Shown: positions 22,577-32,156, numbered from the stretch's first letter. The stretch is 64,000 nt of DNA from Clostridia bacterium (GCA_900770185.1 CAAGJM010000015.1:1-64000), one strand, 5' to 3'. A program made the numbers and translations. The notes: generated by a model not told the origin, from the letters alone.

Positions 22577-24754
22577 TTAAAGGTGCAACACCCTTTCTTT
22601 AATTTCCTGCGTTCTGCCTTGGTTCCAGTACTGCGTGCCGATATATCCGCACGTGCGGCGGGCAACGTTCATTTTGGACTGATCGCGGCAACCGCATTTA
22701 GGACATTCCCAGATAAGTTTGCCGTCTTTATCGGTGACGATTTTAATTTCGCCGTCGTAGCCGCAATTCTGGCAATAGTCGCTTTTGGTGTTGAGTTCGG
22801 CGTACATAATGTTGTCGTAAATGTACTGGATAACCCTGATAACCGCGGGGATATTGTGCTGCATATTCGGCACTTCTACGTAACTTATCGCGCCGCCGGG
22901 GCTCAGCTGCTGGAATTCCGCTTCCAGTTTAAGCTTGCTGAACGCGTCGATAGGCTCGGTAACGTGCACGTGATAACTGTTGGTTATATAGTTTTTATCG
23001 GTAACTCCCTTAATTATGCCGAAGCGTTTTTGAAGCGCTTTTGCGAATTTATAAGTGGTGCTTTCAAGCGGAGTGCCGTATAACGAGTAGTCGATATTTT
23101 CGGCGGCTTTCCACTTGGCGGTGTATTCGTTAAGCTTCTTCATAACGTATAAACCGAATTTTTTACCCTCTTCTTCGGTGAGTTTTTTACCCGTCATATA
23201 GTAAACGGTTTCCCAAAGACCCGCGTAACCCAAAGATATGGTTGAATATCCGCCGTGCAAAAGTTTATCTATCGTTTCGCCCGATTTAAGTCTTGCAAGC
23301 GCGCCGTGTTGCCATAAAATAGGCGCGGCGTCACTGTAAGTTCCGCTTAACCGTTCGTGACGGCATTGAAGCGCGCGGTGGCAAAGTTCCATTCTTTCGT
23401 CGAAAATGCGGTCGAATTCCTTAAAGTCCTTTTTGCTCGACAGCGCTATATCTACAAGGTTCACGGTAACTACGCCCTGGTTAAACCTACCGTAATACTT
23501 CGGCTTGCCGTTTTCATCGACGTAGGGGGTTAAGAAGGAGCGGCAACCCATGCAGGTGTAGCAGTGCCCTTCGCCGTTTTTATCGACTTTAAGTTGCTTC
23601 ATTATCTTTTCGCTTATATAGTCGGGCACCAACCGTTTTGCAGTGCACTTTGCGGCAAGCTCGGTAAGAGAATAATATTCGGAACCTTCGCGGATATTTT
23701 GCTCTTCCAAAACGTAAATAAGTTTCGGGAAAGCGGGGGTAATGTAAACGCCCTTTTCGTTTTTAACGCCGCGGATGCGCTGTAAAAGCGTTTCTTCTAT
23801 CATTATCGCAAGGTCTTTCTTTTCGCGCTCGTTTTTCGCTTCGCCAAGGTACATAAACACCGTTATGAAGGGAGCCTGACCGTTGGTGGTCATAAGCGTA
23901 ACAACTTGATATTGTATGGTCTGTATGCCCTTTTTTATCTCGTCGCGCACGCGTTTTTCAACTATATCGTCAATCGCCTTTTCGGGTACGGTTACGCCCG
24001 CGGACTTAAATTCTTCCTGCACGTCTACGCGAATTTTCTCGCGCGAAATTTGAACGAAAGGCGCTAAATGAGTAAGCGATATGCTTTGCCCGCCGTATTG
24101 CGAAGACGCAACTTGCGCTATTATTTGCGTTGCGATGTTGCACGCCGTCGAAAAACTGTGCGGTTTTTCAATCATGGTGCCCGAAATAACCGTGCCGTTC
24201 TGAAGCATATCTTCAAGGTTGACAAGGTCGCAGTTGTGCATGTGTTGGGCATAATAGTCGGCGTCGTGAAAGTGTATAATGCCCTCGTCGTGCGCGCGGA
24301 CGATGTCCTGCGGCAATAAAATACGCTTGGTTATATCCTTGCTGACTTCACCCGCCATATAGTCGCGCTGAACGCTGTTGACGGTAGGGTTTTTGTTGGA
24401 ATTTTCTTGTTTGACTTCTTCGTTATTGCACTCTATAAGGGTCAGAATCTGATCGTCGGTCGTGTTGGAGCGGCGGACAAGCTGGCGTTTATAGCGATAG
24501 GTTATATAAGTGCGCGCAAGGTTGAACGCCTTCATTTCCATAAGTTCGTTTTCAACCAAGTCCTGAATTTCCTCCACGCTTAAAGAACGCGTTCTTCTCG
24601 CGCAGATATCTTCGACTTTTTTGCTGAGCGTTAAAATTTGCTCTTCGCTTATCTTGTCGTTTTCGGCAACTTCGTCGTTCGCCTTTTTAACCGCGGCAAC
24701 TATCTTGCTTAAATCGAATTCCGTCTCTTTTCCGCTTCTTTTGATTATCTTCAT
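22577..24754 (-). CDS. nrdD: Anaerobic (class III) ribonucleoside-triphosphate reductase
   Basis: Oxygen-sensitive glycyl-radical enzyme that reduces NTPs to dNTPs. Residues 1-90 form an ATP-cone regulatory domain (IKRSGKETEFDLSKIVAAVKKA). The catalytic barrel follows, and the C-terminus has the zinc site CQNCGYDGE...CPKCGC and the glycyl-radical motif RRTCGYIGTQ, with the likely radical glycine at about 703. At 725 residues it is full-length. The ATG has a GGAG ribosome binding site beside a leader hairpin (24767-24777 with 24789-24801). Candidate NrdR sites lie upstream. Confidence 0.97.
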   Translation of the reverse strand: MKIIKRSGKETEFDLSKIVAAVKKANDEVAENDKISEEQILTLSKKVEDICARRTRSLSVEEIQDLVENELMEMKAFNLARTYITYRYKRQLVRRSNTTDDQILTLIECNNEEVKQENSNKNPTVNSVQRDYMAGEVSKDITKRILLPQDIVRAHDEGIIHFHDADYYAQHMHNCDLVNLEDMLQNGTVISGTMIEKPHSFSTACNIATQIIAQVASSQYGGQSISLTHLAPFVQISREKIRVDVQEEFKSAGVTVPEKAIDDIVEKRVRDEIKKGIQTIQYQVVTLMTTNGQAPFITVFMYLGEAKNEREKKDLAIMIEETLLQRIRGVKNEKGVYITPAFPKLIYVLEEQNIREGSEYYSLTELAAKCTAKRLVPDYISEKIMKQLKVDKNGEGHCYTCMGCRSFLTPYVDENGKPKYYGRFNQGVVTVNLVDIALSSKKDFKEFDRIFDERMELCHRALQCRHERLSGTYSDAAPILWQHGALARLKSGETIDKLLHGGYSTISLGYAGLWETVYYMTGKKLTEEEGKKFGLYVMKKLNEYTAKWKAAENIDYSLYGTPLESTTYKFAKALQKRFGIIKGVTDKNYITNSYHVHVTEPIDAFSKLKLEAEFQQLSPGGAISYVEVPNMQHNIPAVIRVIQYIYDNIMYAELNTKSDYCQNCGYDGEIKIVTDKDGKLIWECPKCGCRDQSKMNVARRTCGYIGTQYWNQGRTQEIKERVLHL

Positions 24755-24914
24755 ATTCCGCTCCGCGGGAAACGCCGAACACTAAAAACGGCGCGTTTCC
24801 CTTATATATATTTTTGAAGTTTTTACTTTCTTTTAATAGAGTATTAAAAGTATACCACAAATTTCCCGTTTAAAGTGTTGCAAAAGCAACGATTTTAAAA
24901 AAATTTTTTATAAA

Positions 24915-24964
24915 CCACAACATATTGTGGTTCGCTTAACAAGCGTAAACACATTATATAGTAT
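24915..24964 (-). promoter_or_regulatory. Candidate NrdR boxes upstream of nrdD
   Basis: Two 16-bp near-palindromes, CCACAACATATTGTGG (24915-24930) and ACACATTATATAGTAT (24949-24964), resemble the NrdR consensus ACACTATATATAGTGT. Their centres are 34 bp apart, close to three helical turns, and NrdR boxes usually occur in such pairs. They lie about 160-210 bp before the nrdD start. A TATAAT overlaps the distal box. Confidence 0.6.
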
Positions 24965-25089
24965 GGTAAAAACGCGCCTGATTTGTTCGCACAAGCCGTT
25001 TTTACCCCCCCGAAAACGGGCGTAAGCTTTCCACGCGCGGGGTATGCGGCGGCGCGCTTAACGCCGTAAATTCTGATTTTCGGCGATAG

Positions 25090-25115
25090 AAAACGCACGG
25101 CTTGCCGTGCGTTTT
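25090..25115 (-). terminator. Intrinsic terminator of the foldase lipoprotein gene
   Basis: Perfect 11-bp stem AAAACGCACGG/CCGTGCGTTTT with a CTTG loop; T-rich on the minus strand. The space 24965-25089 shows no convincing gene. Confidence 0.8.
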
Positions 25116-25187
25116 AAATTTTTGTTATTTGTAAATTTTAACGCGCCTTTTTTTGCGGTTTAAAATAATGAAGGTCTGACCTTATTA

Positions 25188-27278
25188 TTAAGCCGTCGGG
25201 TTTTCCGTCCCTTCGGGAATTATATCGGTGAAAGTTTTTTGGTAATACTTAACGCTCTTTTCTCTGTTGTTGTTGATGAACGCGCTCGTAACGTTGCTTA
25301 CTTCGCTTGCGACGACTATGTCAAGTTTGTAGTCTTTAAACTTTTTAGCAACCGAGTTTTCTACGGCAAGCTGACTTACAAAGGTCGTTTTATCCAACTT
25401 TTCGCTGCCCTTTAAAACTTTGGTGCAGAGAATAACGTGGTAACCGTATTCGGTTGCGACCACCGTGTACGCGCCTACGCCTTTTTCAACCACGGCTTTA
25501 GCCGCCGCGACAAATTCTTTAACGTAAGTGGTCGCGCTTGTTACGGGCGAGTAGACGTAGCCGTAATTTTCGGTGAGCGAGCCGCTGTCGGTAGAGAACG
25601 CGTAAACGTAATCTCTGTATTTTTCCATCAGGTCGTCCTTGATAGCGGTATCGTCGTCGCTGCTTAAAACGTTTTCAAGTTGTTTAACGGTCGTACCGTC
25701 GAATGCGGCGAAAGTCGTGTCGAAGCCCATATCGCCTGCAAGCAAAGCGTAGAAGTCGGCAAAAGTTTTCGTTTCGGGGGTAACGCTCGTGAAGTAATAG
25801 TTGGTGGTATCGAGACCGTTAGAGTCGGTAAAGTCGTAAGCGGTGCCGGTCGCCAAACCTTGATATTCTTTTAAAGAAGGGGTTTTAACGTAATCGTCGC
25901 CGAAGGTGAACTTACCGCTCGTCGCGTCGAAAGTTCCGTAGTTAGACATAACCCACGTGGAGCGCAAGTCTTTTACGGTGAGGTTTTTAAGCAAGCTTTC
26001 ACGGTACGCTTTAATACCGTTTTCGGTAACTTTGTTTTTCGACTTGTATGCGCTGAGAGCCGCCGTCTGCTCTGCCGAGAAACCTATTAAAAGGTTGGAA
26101 ACAAAGCCGTAGCCGTTCTTGGTGTTCGCCGTGCCCGTGTGATATAAAACGGGGGAACTGTCGCTCATCGACGAAAGCGCGGATTCGTAAGCGGAAACGT
26201 CGTTTTTATAAGCGGCTTCCTGCTTAGCGTAAAGGTCGGAATATTCGCTGTATAAAGTATCCTGGTTTACAAGTTTTTCTTTTTCGTTCTGAAGGGCAAG
26301 CCTGTATTTGACGACGATAAGCGATTCGTACTGACGAACAAGCGTATCTTTAAACGCGGTAAGTTTAAGTACTTCGTCAACCGTTGCGGGGGTAGATTTC
26401 GCCGCCTCTTCGGAAGTTATAAGGCCCTGGTCGGCAAGAAGTTTTATCGCCTTTTTGAGAGCCTTTTTCCTTTCCTTGCTCGTTAAATCGAATTTTTCGA
26501 TATAATCTTTATAAACGGCAAGGTTTAAGTCGTAGCGGTTAGTATAATCTTCAACCTTAACGCCAAGTTTCGCTTCTTTTATAAGGGCTTCCATCTGGCG
26601 TTTATAGGTTTCTGAAATTTTGCTTATCTCTTCGTCTTTTTTAAGTTCTACTTCGTTTCCGTCCTTATCGGTGGGAACGGTGAGCGCCTTCCTTGCGGTA
26701 ACGGTTAAAGTTTCGTGCGGGTCGTCTTTCTTTGTTTCTTCGTCCATTAAAGATTTGATAACGGAGTCAATGCTCGTCAAAACGGAATATCTTGCGTAAT
26801 TATACTCGTACTCCGTCATAAAGTCGGCGGCAGAAGACGTCGCTTTAACTTCGGTAAACGCCTTGCCGTCGTGGTTTAAAGCGGTAAGACATTCGTCTTT
26901 CAAAGTTTTGCCGTCCGTAACCTTAGCGGCGGTCTGAAAATAACCTTCGTCCGGATGCTCGTCGGTTTTTTGCGTAAGCGCGACTTTAGCATACTGCGCG
27001 ATTATTCTGTTGTCGACAAGATTATCGAGCAAAAGCTTGTAAGTCTGCGCCTTGGTATAGCCGTAGTAATTCATATAAGACGCGCCGTAAGAATTAAAAG
27101 CCGCCTGAAGTTCGCGCTTATAAATATCTTCGCTGAGACCTTCGACGGAAACGTTCGCGACGACCTGATCCATATCCCTGTCGGTATTGGTCGTAATAAG
27201 GTCGCACCCCGATAAAACGGTGAGCACGAGCGCAGCCGAAATCATTACGGATAAAATTTTAGTAAATAATTTTTTCAT
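25188..27278 (-). CDS. PrsA/SurA-like foldase lipoprotein
   Basis: A 696-residue lipoprotein (lipobox LSGC, Cys about 25) acting outside the membrane. After the lipobox is a SurA_N-like helical chaperone segment (SEDIYKRELQAAFNSYGASY, LLDNLVDNRIIAQYAKVAL); near residues 600-650 is a parvulin-like stretch (VVEKGVGAYTVVATEYGYHV). It is roughly twice the length of PrsA, with a large coiled, Lys/Glu-rich centre. The gene follows mfd as in many Clostridia but has its own promoter. Isomerase activity is uncertain because the parvulin domain looks degenerate; chaperoning of secreted proteins is the likely role. Confidence 0.75.
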   Translation of the reverse strand: MKKLFTKILSVMISAALVLTVLSGCDLITTNTDRDMDQVVANVSVEGLSEDIYKRELQAAFNSYGASYMNYYGYTKAQTYKLLLDNLVDNRIIAQYAKVALTQKTDEHPDEGYFQTAAKVTDGKTLKDECLTALNHDGKAFTEVKATSSAADFMTEYEYNYARYSVLTSIDSVIKSLMDEETKKDDPHETLTVTARKALTVPTDKDGNEVELKKDEEISKISETYKRQMEALIKEAKLGVKVEDYTNRYDLNLAVYKDYIEKFDLTSKERKKALKKAIKLLADQGLITSEEAAKSTPATVDEVLKLTAFKDTLVRQYESLIVVKYRLALQNEKEKLVNQDTLYSEYSDLYAKQEAAYKNDVSAYESALSSMSDSSPVLYHTGTANTKNGYGFVSNLLIGFSAEQTAALSAYKSKNKVTENGIKAYRESLLKNLTVKDLRSTWVMSNYGTFDATSGKFTFGDDYVKTPSLKEYQGLATGTAYDFTDSNGLDTTNYYFTSVTPETKTFADFYALLAGDMGFDTTFAAFDGTTVKQLENVLSSDDDTAIKDDLMEKYRDYVYAFSTDSGSLTENYGYVYSPVTSATTYVKEFVAAAKAVVEKGVGAYTVVATEYGYHVILCTKVLKGSEKLDKTTFVSQLAVENSVAKKFKDYKLDIVVASEVSNVTSAFINNNREKSVKYYQKTFTDIIPEGTENPTA

Positions 27279-27352
27279 ATATTTTTGCTCCGTCCGCCCT
27301 AAGCGAATGGTTTAACGCTTACGGGCAGGGTATTATTTTCTACAATAGGTAC

Positions 27353-27381
27353 ATTATACTAAAAAACGGCGGGTATTGCAA
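27353..27381 (-). promoter_or_regulatory. Promoter of the foldase lipoprotein gene
   Basis: Minus strand: -35 TTGCAA (27376-27381), 17-bp spacer, -10 TATAAT (27353-27358). A weak GC hairpin (27448-27453 with 27460-27465) between it and mfd may end the mfd transcript. Confidence 0.8.
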
Positions 27382-27477
27382 TACTTTAAAGCATTTTTTA
27401 TTAAAATTTAACGCTGTTTTTATCATAACGCGAAAAAGATACGGGGTCGGCGCGCCTGTGCGCCGCCCGTTCAACCT

Positions 27478-30400
27478 TTATACGCCCGTTTTTTCATACC
27501 TCAAAAAGTTTTTGACGAAGTCCACGGGGCTTACGCCTCCGAAAGCCGACTGGTCGAAGGTAATGACGGGGGTGTCGGCGAACGAAAGAGTCGCCGCGTT
27601 TTTATAGGCGTTTATTTTATCTATAAAGCCGAATTTTTTAAGCGCGTCCAAATCGCTTAAATAAATAGCGGTAAGTTTCCTTGAAATAACGACTTTTTCA
27701 AGCTCGCGCTTTTGCGCTTCTATTTTAAGCTCGGCAATATCTATCAGCGCGAGCGTTTCGCGCGGAACGTCGCCGTAAAGTTCGTTTAACGAGTTTACGA
27801 CGCGCGTTTTGTCTTCGTCGTTTTTAATCTCTGCGATTTGTTTGTACGCTTCCATACGCGCTTTTTCGTTCGCGATATAACTTTCGGGAATGTATGCGTC
27901 GGCTTTGACGTCAAGTTCGGTTTCGTAGCCGAGGGTATGCTCGTTAAGCTCTTCCTTCAAAAGTTTGCCGTAAAGCTCGTAACCCACTTTATCCATGTGC
28001 CCGTGCTGCTCTTTGCCGAGCACGTTGCCCGCGCCGCGAAGCTCTAAGTCTCGCATCGCGATTTTATAACCGCTGCCCATCTCGCTATACTCGGCGAGGG
28101 CGGAAAGCCGCTTGAACGACGGCTCGGTCAAAACCTTGTTTTCGTCAAAGGTAAAGTAGGCGTAAGCGGTCAGCCCGCCGCGGCCGACCCGCCCTTTTAA
28201 CTGGTAAAGGGTGGAAAGCCCCAGCTTATCCGCGTCCGTAACGATAAGGGTGTTCGCCCGCGGCATATCTATGCCGTTTTCGATTATCGTGGTGGCGATT
28301 AAAACGTCGTATGCGCCAAGGTAAAAGTCGCGCACGTTTTTTTCGAGTTCTTTTTCCTGCATCTGCCCGTGCGCGACGACGATTTTCGCGTTCGGCAAAA
28401 TATTTTGCACCTTATCCTTAAAAGCGAAAATCTTTTCGACGCGATTAAACAAAATAAAGGTCTGCCCCCCGCGCGATATTTCGCGGCTCACCGCGTCCGC
28501 TATGAGCGACGGCGTAAGCTCGGAAACGATGGTCTGAACCGGGAGCCTGTTCTTCGGCGGGGTAGATATGGTGCTTATATCGCGTATCCCCGAAAGCGAC
28601 ATGTGAAGCGTCCTCGGAATAGGCGTTGCGGAAAGGGTAAGCGTATCGACGTTTTCTTTTAAAAGTTTCAACTTTTCTTTATGCTCGACGCCGAACCTTT
28701 GCTCTTCGTCAACGACCAAAAGCCCCAAATCTTTAAACCCTACGTCTTTAGAAAACATTCGGTGGGTGCCGATAATCAAGTCGATTTCGCCGTTTTTTAA
28801 CGCGGTTATTGTTTTTTGCTGTTCTTTTGCCGTCCTGAATCTGTTCAAAACGCCTATCCTTACCCCGAAGCCTTTAAAGCGTTTGACGGCGTTTTCGTAA
28901 TGTTGCTCGGTAAGAATGGTAGTCGGCGCGACGATTGCCGCCTGTTTTAAGTCTAAAATAGCCTTAAAGCACGCGCGGAAAGCAACTTCGGTTTTGCCGA
29001 AGCCCACGTCGCCGCAAAGCAACCTGTCCATAACCTTGCCGCTTTCCATATCCGCGCTTATCTCTTGCCACGAAGCCGCCTGATCTTCCGTGTCCTCATA
29101 CTCGAAAGCGGCTAAAAACTCGTCCATAAGTTCGCCGTTTTCCGAGAACTTAAAGCCCTTTTTCTCGGCGCGCGCCTTGTAAAGTTTTTTAAGGTTGACG
29201 GTCATTTTGCGTATCGACGCCCTGACCCGTTCTTTAACCCTTTCAAACTCTCCGCCGCCTATTTTGCTGAGCGCGGGGGCTTCGCTTCCGCCCAAATATC
29301 GGGTGAGTTTATCCATCTGGTCGGTCGCGACGTAAAGCCTGTCGCCGCCGTAGTATTCAAGTTCTACGTAGTCCTTCCCGCCCTCGACGGTGTTTATGCG
29401 CTTAACGCCCCTGACGACGCCCACGCCGAAGTTTTCGTGCACGGCAAAGTCACCGACCTTCGGAGCGTTAAACAAATCTCCGCGGCGTTTTTTAACGCTT
29501 TTATCGCCGGTTTTAGATTTTAAAAATATATCGTCCGTGCCGATAAAAACGAGCTTGCACTCGTGAAATATAAAGCCGCTGGGCAAATATTCTTCGCTGA
29601 CGGTTACGGGGTTAAAGGCGTTGCCGTCAACTTCTTTTACGTATTTTGTATTGACCCCGCCCGATATGAGTTTGTCGTAAACGGTTTCCGCACCCGCCGC
29701 GGACCCGCCCGCTATTACGACCGTATATCCGCCGCGTATCCAGTTTTTCGCGTCGGCGATAAGGTCGTCTGTTTTAAAAGCGTACTTTTGTATAGCCCCG
29801 GGGGCGATATTGTAGGTTTTAAGAGGACTGAAAAACGGTATAAGCGTCGTGAGCGACTGAAACGCCGCCACCCGCCCCGACTTTATGCGGGTTAAAAATT
29901 CACTTTCGGTAGGATAAGCGTCCGCTATAAACGAAAGCCCGTCCCCGCCGCGCACAAGCAAATTCACCCTTTCCGCATGCTCTTTAATAAGTCCCCTAAA
30001 CAAATCGTAGAGGTTTTTAGGCTCGTCTAAAACGACGGCGTAGTCGCCGCCGAACGCCTTGAAAAAGTCGTGCGTGCTGTTTTTAAGTAATGGAAGAACG
30101 TATTGAAGAGAGTCGTCGCTCAGGTCGTTTTCTAACTTTTCGGATAGTTTAGCGTATAGCCCCATCGCCTTTTTGGCGGCCTCTTGCGAAGCGAATTTTT
30201 TAACGCACTTTTTAAGGTTATCCAAAACCTTTGCTTCTTCGTTTTCGCCGAAAATAACGTCGGTTGCCGAAACGACGGCGAGAATTTCAAGTTCTTTATC
30301 TTCGCCGAAGACTTTTATGCGCTCCACGTCGTCGCCGAAAAAGTCTATGCGGTATATATCGTCAAAGTTTACGGGGTAAATTTCCATAAGGTCGCCGCGG

Positions 30401-30894
30401 AGAGAAAATTCGCCTTTATTCTCCACCGTTTCAACCCGCCTGTAACCCGTATAAACCAAATTCTTAACCGCGGTTTCAAGGGGATATTCTTCACCTTTTT
30501 TAAATACGACGCGCGGCAAATTTAGCGGCAGGGGTTGAAGAAGTGCTTCCATCGTGGTGACGACGCTTAGCCCGCGACTTTTGATATCGTCAAGCGCGCT
30601 TAAACGCAAAAACAAATTTTCTTTATCGAAAACGGGCTTAAATAAAAGCATGTCGCCTTTCGGCGGAAGATACGCCGCCCCGCCCCCTGAGAGCGCGTTT
30701 ATTTCTTTGACCGCTTTTTTTGCAACCTCGGGGTTATTCACGATAAATATGAAAGGCTTATCGTACGCCGCCAAAAGCGCGCATTTTTTATTGAAGTCAA
30801 CGCCGAAAACCGCGGCGGGCACCCCGTCGCGGATATCTTTAAGCACGGCGTTCAAGCCGTATAAATTTTCTTCGTTAAATAAATCTTTCAGCAT
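27478..30894 (-). CDS. mfd: Transcription-repair coupling factor
   Basis: DNA translocase that displaces RNA polymerase stalled at lesions and recruits UvrA. At 1138 residues it is full length. The order is UvrB-like N-terminal domains, the RNA-polymerase-interacting domain (VGDFAVHENFGVGVVRGVKR), RecG-like helicase with Walker A GDVGFGKTEVAFRA, Walker B VDEEQRFGV, motif VI LKGRVGRGG, and the C-terminal UvrA-blocking domain. No ribosome binding site is evident before ATG 30894. It follows pth by 95 bp, the conserved Bacillota order. Confidence 0.97.
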   Translation of the reverse strand: MLKDLFNEENLYGLNAVLKDIRDGVPAAVFGVDFNKKCALLAAYDKPFIFIVNNPEVAKKAVKEINALSGGGAAYLPPKGDMLLFKPVFDKENLFLRLSALDDIKSRGLSVVTTMEALLQPLPLNLPRVVFKKGEEYPLETAVKNLVYTGYRRVETVENKGEFSLRGDLMEIYPVNFDDIYRIDFFGDDVERIKVFGEDKELEILAVVSATDVIFGENEEAKVLDNLKKCVKKFASQEAAKKAMGLYAKLSEKLENDLSDDSLQYVLPLLKNSTHDFFKAFGGDYAVVLDEPKNLYDLFRGLIKEHAERVNLLVRGGDGLSFIADAYPTESEFLTRIKSGRVAAFQSLTTLIPFFSPLKTYNIAPGAIQKYAFKTDDLIADAKNWIRGGYTVVIAGGSAAGAETVYDKLISGGVNTKYVKEVDGNAFNPVTVSEEYLPSGFIFHECKLVFIGTDDIFLKSKTGDKSVKKRRGDLFNAPKVGDFAVHENFGVGVVRGVKRINTVEGGKDYVELEYYGGDRLYVATDQMDKLTRYLGGSEAPALSKIGGGEFERVKERVRASIRKMTVNLKKLYKARAEKKGFKFSENGELMDEFLAAFEYEDTEDQAASWQEISADMESGKVMDRLLCGDVGFGKTEVAFRACFKAILDLKQAAIVAPTTILTEQHYENAVKRFKGFGVRIGVLNRFRTAKEQQKTITALKNGEIDLIIGTHRMFSKDVGFKDLGLLVVDEEQRFGVEHKEKLKLLKENVDTLTLSATPIPRTLHMSLSGIRDISTISTPPKNRLPVQTIVSELTPSLIADAVSREISRGGQTFILFNRVEKIFAFKDKVQNILPNAKIVVAHGQMQEKELEKNVRDFYLGAYDVLIATTIIENGIDMPRANTLIVTDADKLGLSTLYQLKGRVGRGGLTAYAYFTFDENKVLTEPSFKRLSALAEYSEMGSGYKIAMRDLELRGAGNVLGKEQHGHMDKVGYELYGKLLKEELNEHTLGYETELDVKADAYIPESYIANEKARMEAYKQIAEIKNDEDKTRVVNSLNELYGDVPRETLALIDIAELKIEAQKRELEKVVISRKLTAIYLSDLDALKKFGFIDKINAYKNAATLSFADTPVITFDQSAFGGVSPVDFVKNFLRYEKTGV

Positions 30895-30944
30895 TTATAT
30901 CGTTCGGCTTTTTGCTTATCGGCAAGTTGTTCGCCGCGCCGCCT

Positions 30945-31010
30945 CAGCCGTTATATTCGTCGCCCGTCAGCCGTTATATTCGTCACACGTCAGCCGTTAT
31001 ATTTGCGCAT
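30945..31010. repeat. 23-bp tandem repeat spanning the pth stop codon
   Basis: Units starting CAGCCGTTATATT at 30945, 30968 and 30991 have a 23-bp period. The third contains the last codons of pth (the KYNG end and its stop), so the pth 3' end has been duplicated twice into the pth-mfd gap. Confidence 0.85.
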
Positions 31011-31553
31011 TATCTCGTCAAAACTTTTACCTGAAATATAGTCTTTAAGTGCGCCCGCCGCCCTATTTAAGGCGGAATTAAACTTTTCTTCTTCGCTTTT
31101 AGGGATATTGGATAAAACGTAGTCTATAATATCCGCGCCCGCGCGCTCGGGTTTTGTACCGATGCGTATACGCGGGAAGTTTTCGCTCTGAACGTTTAAA
31201 ACGATGTTCCGCATGCCGTTGTGCGTGCCCGACGAGCCTTTTTGCCGTATGCGTATCGAACCTATATTTATATCCAAATCGTCGTAAACGACCATTAAGT
31301 TTTCCGGCGGAATTTTATAAAAGTTAAGAACTTCTCTTACGCACTCTCCGCTTAAATTCATATAGGTCTGCGGCTTTATTATTATAAATTTTTCGCCGCA
31401 AAAAGTATATTCTGCATACACCCCTTTAAAACCTTTTTTATCGAAGTCTATATTAAGTTCTTCCGCCAAGCGGTCAACCGCCATAAACCCCATGTTGTGC
31501 ATGGTGCGGGCGTATTTTTTATCGGGGTTTCCAAGCCCTGCAATAACTTTCAT
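30990..31553 (-). CDS. pth: Peptidyl-tRNA hydrolase
   Basis: Recycles peptidyl-tRNA dropped from ribosomes. The N-terminus AGLGNPDKKYARTMHNMGF holds the catalytic His and the substrate Asn; PQTYMNLSGE and VVYDDLDI carry the conserved Asn and Asp. At 187 residues it is normal. The ribosome binding site AAAGGAT is well placed. It heads a pth-mfd unit. Its last codons form part of a 23-bp tandem repeat. Confidence 0.97.
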   Translation of the reverse strand: MKVIAGLGNPDKKYARTMHNMGFMAVDRLAEELNIDFDKKGFKGVYAEYTFCGEKFIIIKPQTYMNLSGECVREVLNFYKIPPENLMVVYDDLDINIGSIRIRQKGSSGTHNGMRNIVLNVQSENFPRIRIGTKPERAGADIIDYVLSNIPKSEEEKFNSALNRAAGALKDYISGKSFDEIMRKYNG

Positions 31554-31589
31554 AATAATCCTTTGATTTTGAATTTCGGTATTTTTTAT

Positions 31590-31710
31590 AATCGCGGGTA
31601 GCCGACGACTGCGGGTCGCCCCTACGAGCCGCTATCCGCTAATCAACGGGGCGTCGAGGCGCCTACCCCCGAGGCGCCTACCCCCGAGGCGCATACCCCT
31701 ACGAGCCGTT
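31590..31710. repeat. Dispersed repeat cluster with 15-bp tandem units
   Basis: Contains a GGGTCGCCCCTACGAGCC palindrome end, the CCGCTATCCGCTAATC motif also found near 46790, and three 15-bp units GAGGCGCCTACCCCC starting at 31656, 31671 and 31686 (the last diverged). No gene lies in 31554-31795. Confidence 0.7.
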
Positions 31711-31767
31711 AATAAAAATTATACAACTTTTAGTTTTTTTTGTAAACCTTATTAAAGCCGTTACAAA

Positions 31768-31790
31768 ACCCCCTGCGGGTAGCAGGGGGT
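31768..31790 (-). terminator. Intrinsic terminator of the small XRE gene
   Basis: Stem ACCCCCTGC/GCAGGGGGT with a GGGTA loop, followed on the minus strand by TTTTG. It lies 6 bp after the stop codon. Confidence 0.85.
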
Positions 31791-31795
31791 AAAAT

Positions 31796-32029
31796 TTATC
31801 CGTCTATATCGTCAAATAGCGGGCTATCGAAAAAGTCTTTCAACTTAATGCCCAACCCTTCGCACAAATACTCGATGGTTTGGAGTTTCGGGTTACTGCT
31901 TCTGCCCGAAAATATGCTGTTGACCGTTGATTGTATTACGCCCGACATTGTGCAAAGTTTGTTTGGCGTAATATCCCTTTCACTGCAATATTCTAAAATT
32001 CTTTTAGCAACCGCTTCGTGTAACTTCAT
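31796..32029 (-). CDS. Small XRE-family transcriptional regulator
   Basis: A 77-residue single helix-turn-helix protein (ITPNKLCTMSGVIQSTVNSI for the DNA-binding helices) with no sensor domain. Such proteins are dimeric repressors. It diverges from a strong promoter and a truncated gene; three GTTGTGAAT direct repeats and one TAGACT/AGTCTA inverted repeat in the shared space are candidate operators. It looks like the surviving regulator of a decayed accessory module. Confidence 0.85.
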   Translation of the reverse strand: MKLHEAVAKRILEYCSERDITPNKLCTMSGVIQSTVNSIFSGRSSNPKLQTIEYLCEGLGIKLKDFFDSPLFDDIDG

Positions 32030-32040
32030 TCAAGCCCCCG

Positions 32041-32156
32041 TAGACTATTTATTACCAAAAGTCTACAATTTTAATAAAAATAAGGTTGTGAATGTATGCA
32101 CAAGTTGTGAATGTGTTGACAACTTTTTCTGCGTTTATTATAATTGTGTTGTGAAT
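32041..32156. promoter_or_regulatory. Divergent control region with repeated GTTGTGAAT motifs
   Basis: Inverted repeat TAGACT (32041-32046) and AGTCTA (32060-32065) lies 11 bp before the XRE gene. GTTGTGAAT occurs at 32085-32093, 32104-32112 and 32148-32156, flanking the plus-strand promoter. These are the best operator candidates for the small XRE protein. Confidence 0.55.
32116..32144 (+). promoter_or_regulatory. Strong consensus promoter facing a truncated gene
   Basis: -35 TTGACA (32116-32121), 17-bp spacer, -10 TATAAT (32139-32144): a perfect consensus. It drives a transcript of about 240 nt ending at the terminator near 32371-32393. Confidence 0.85.

Noticed and set aside
24895..25098. 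67-residue minus-strand frame between nrdD and the foldase gene
   Set aside because: It overlaps the candidate NrdR boxes, has no ribosome binding site or recognisable domain and reads like translated regulatory DNA.
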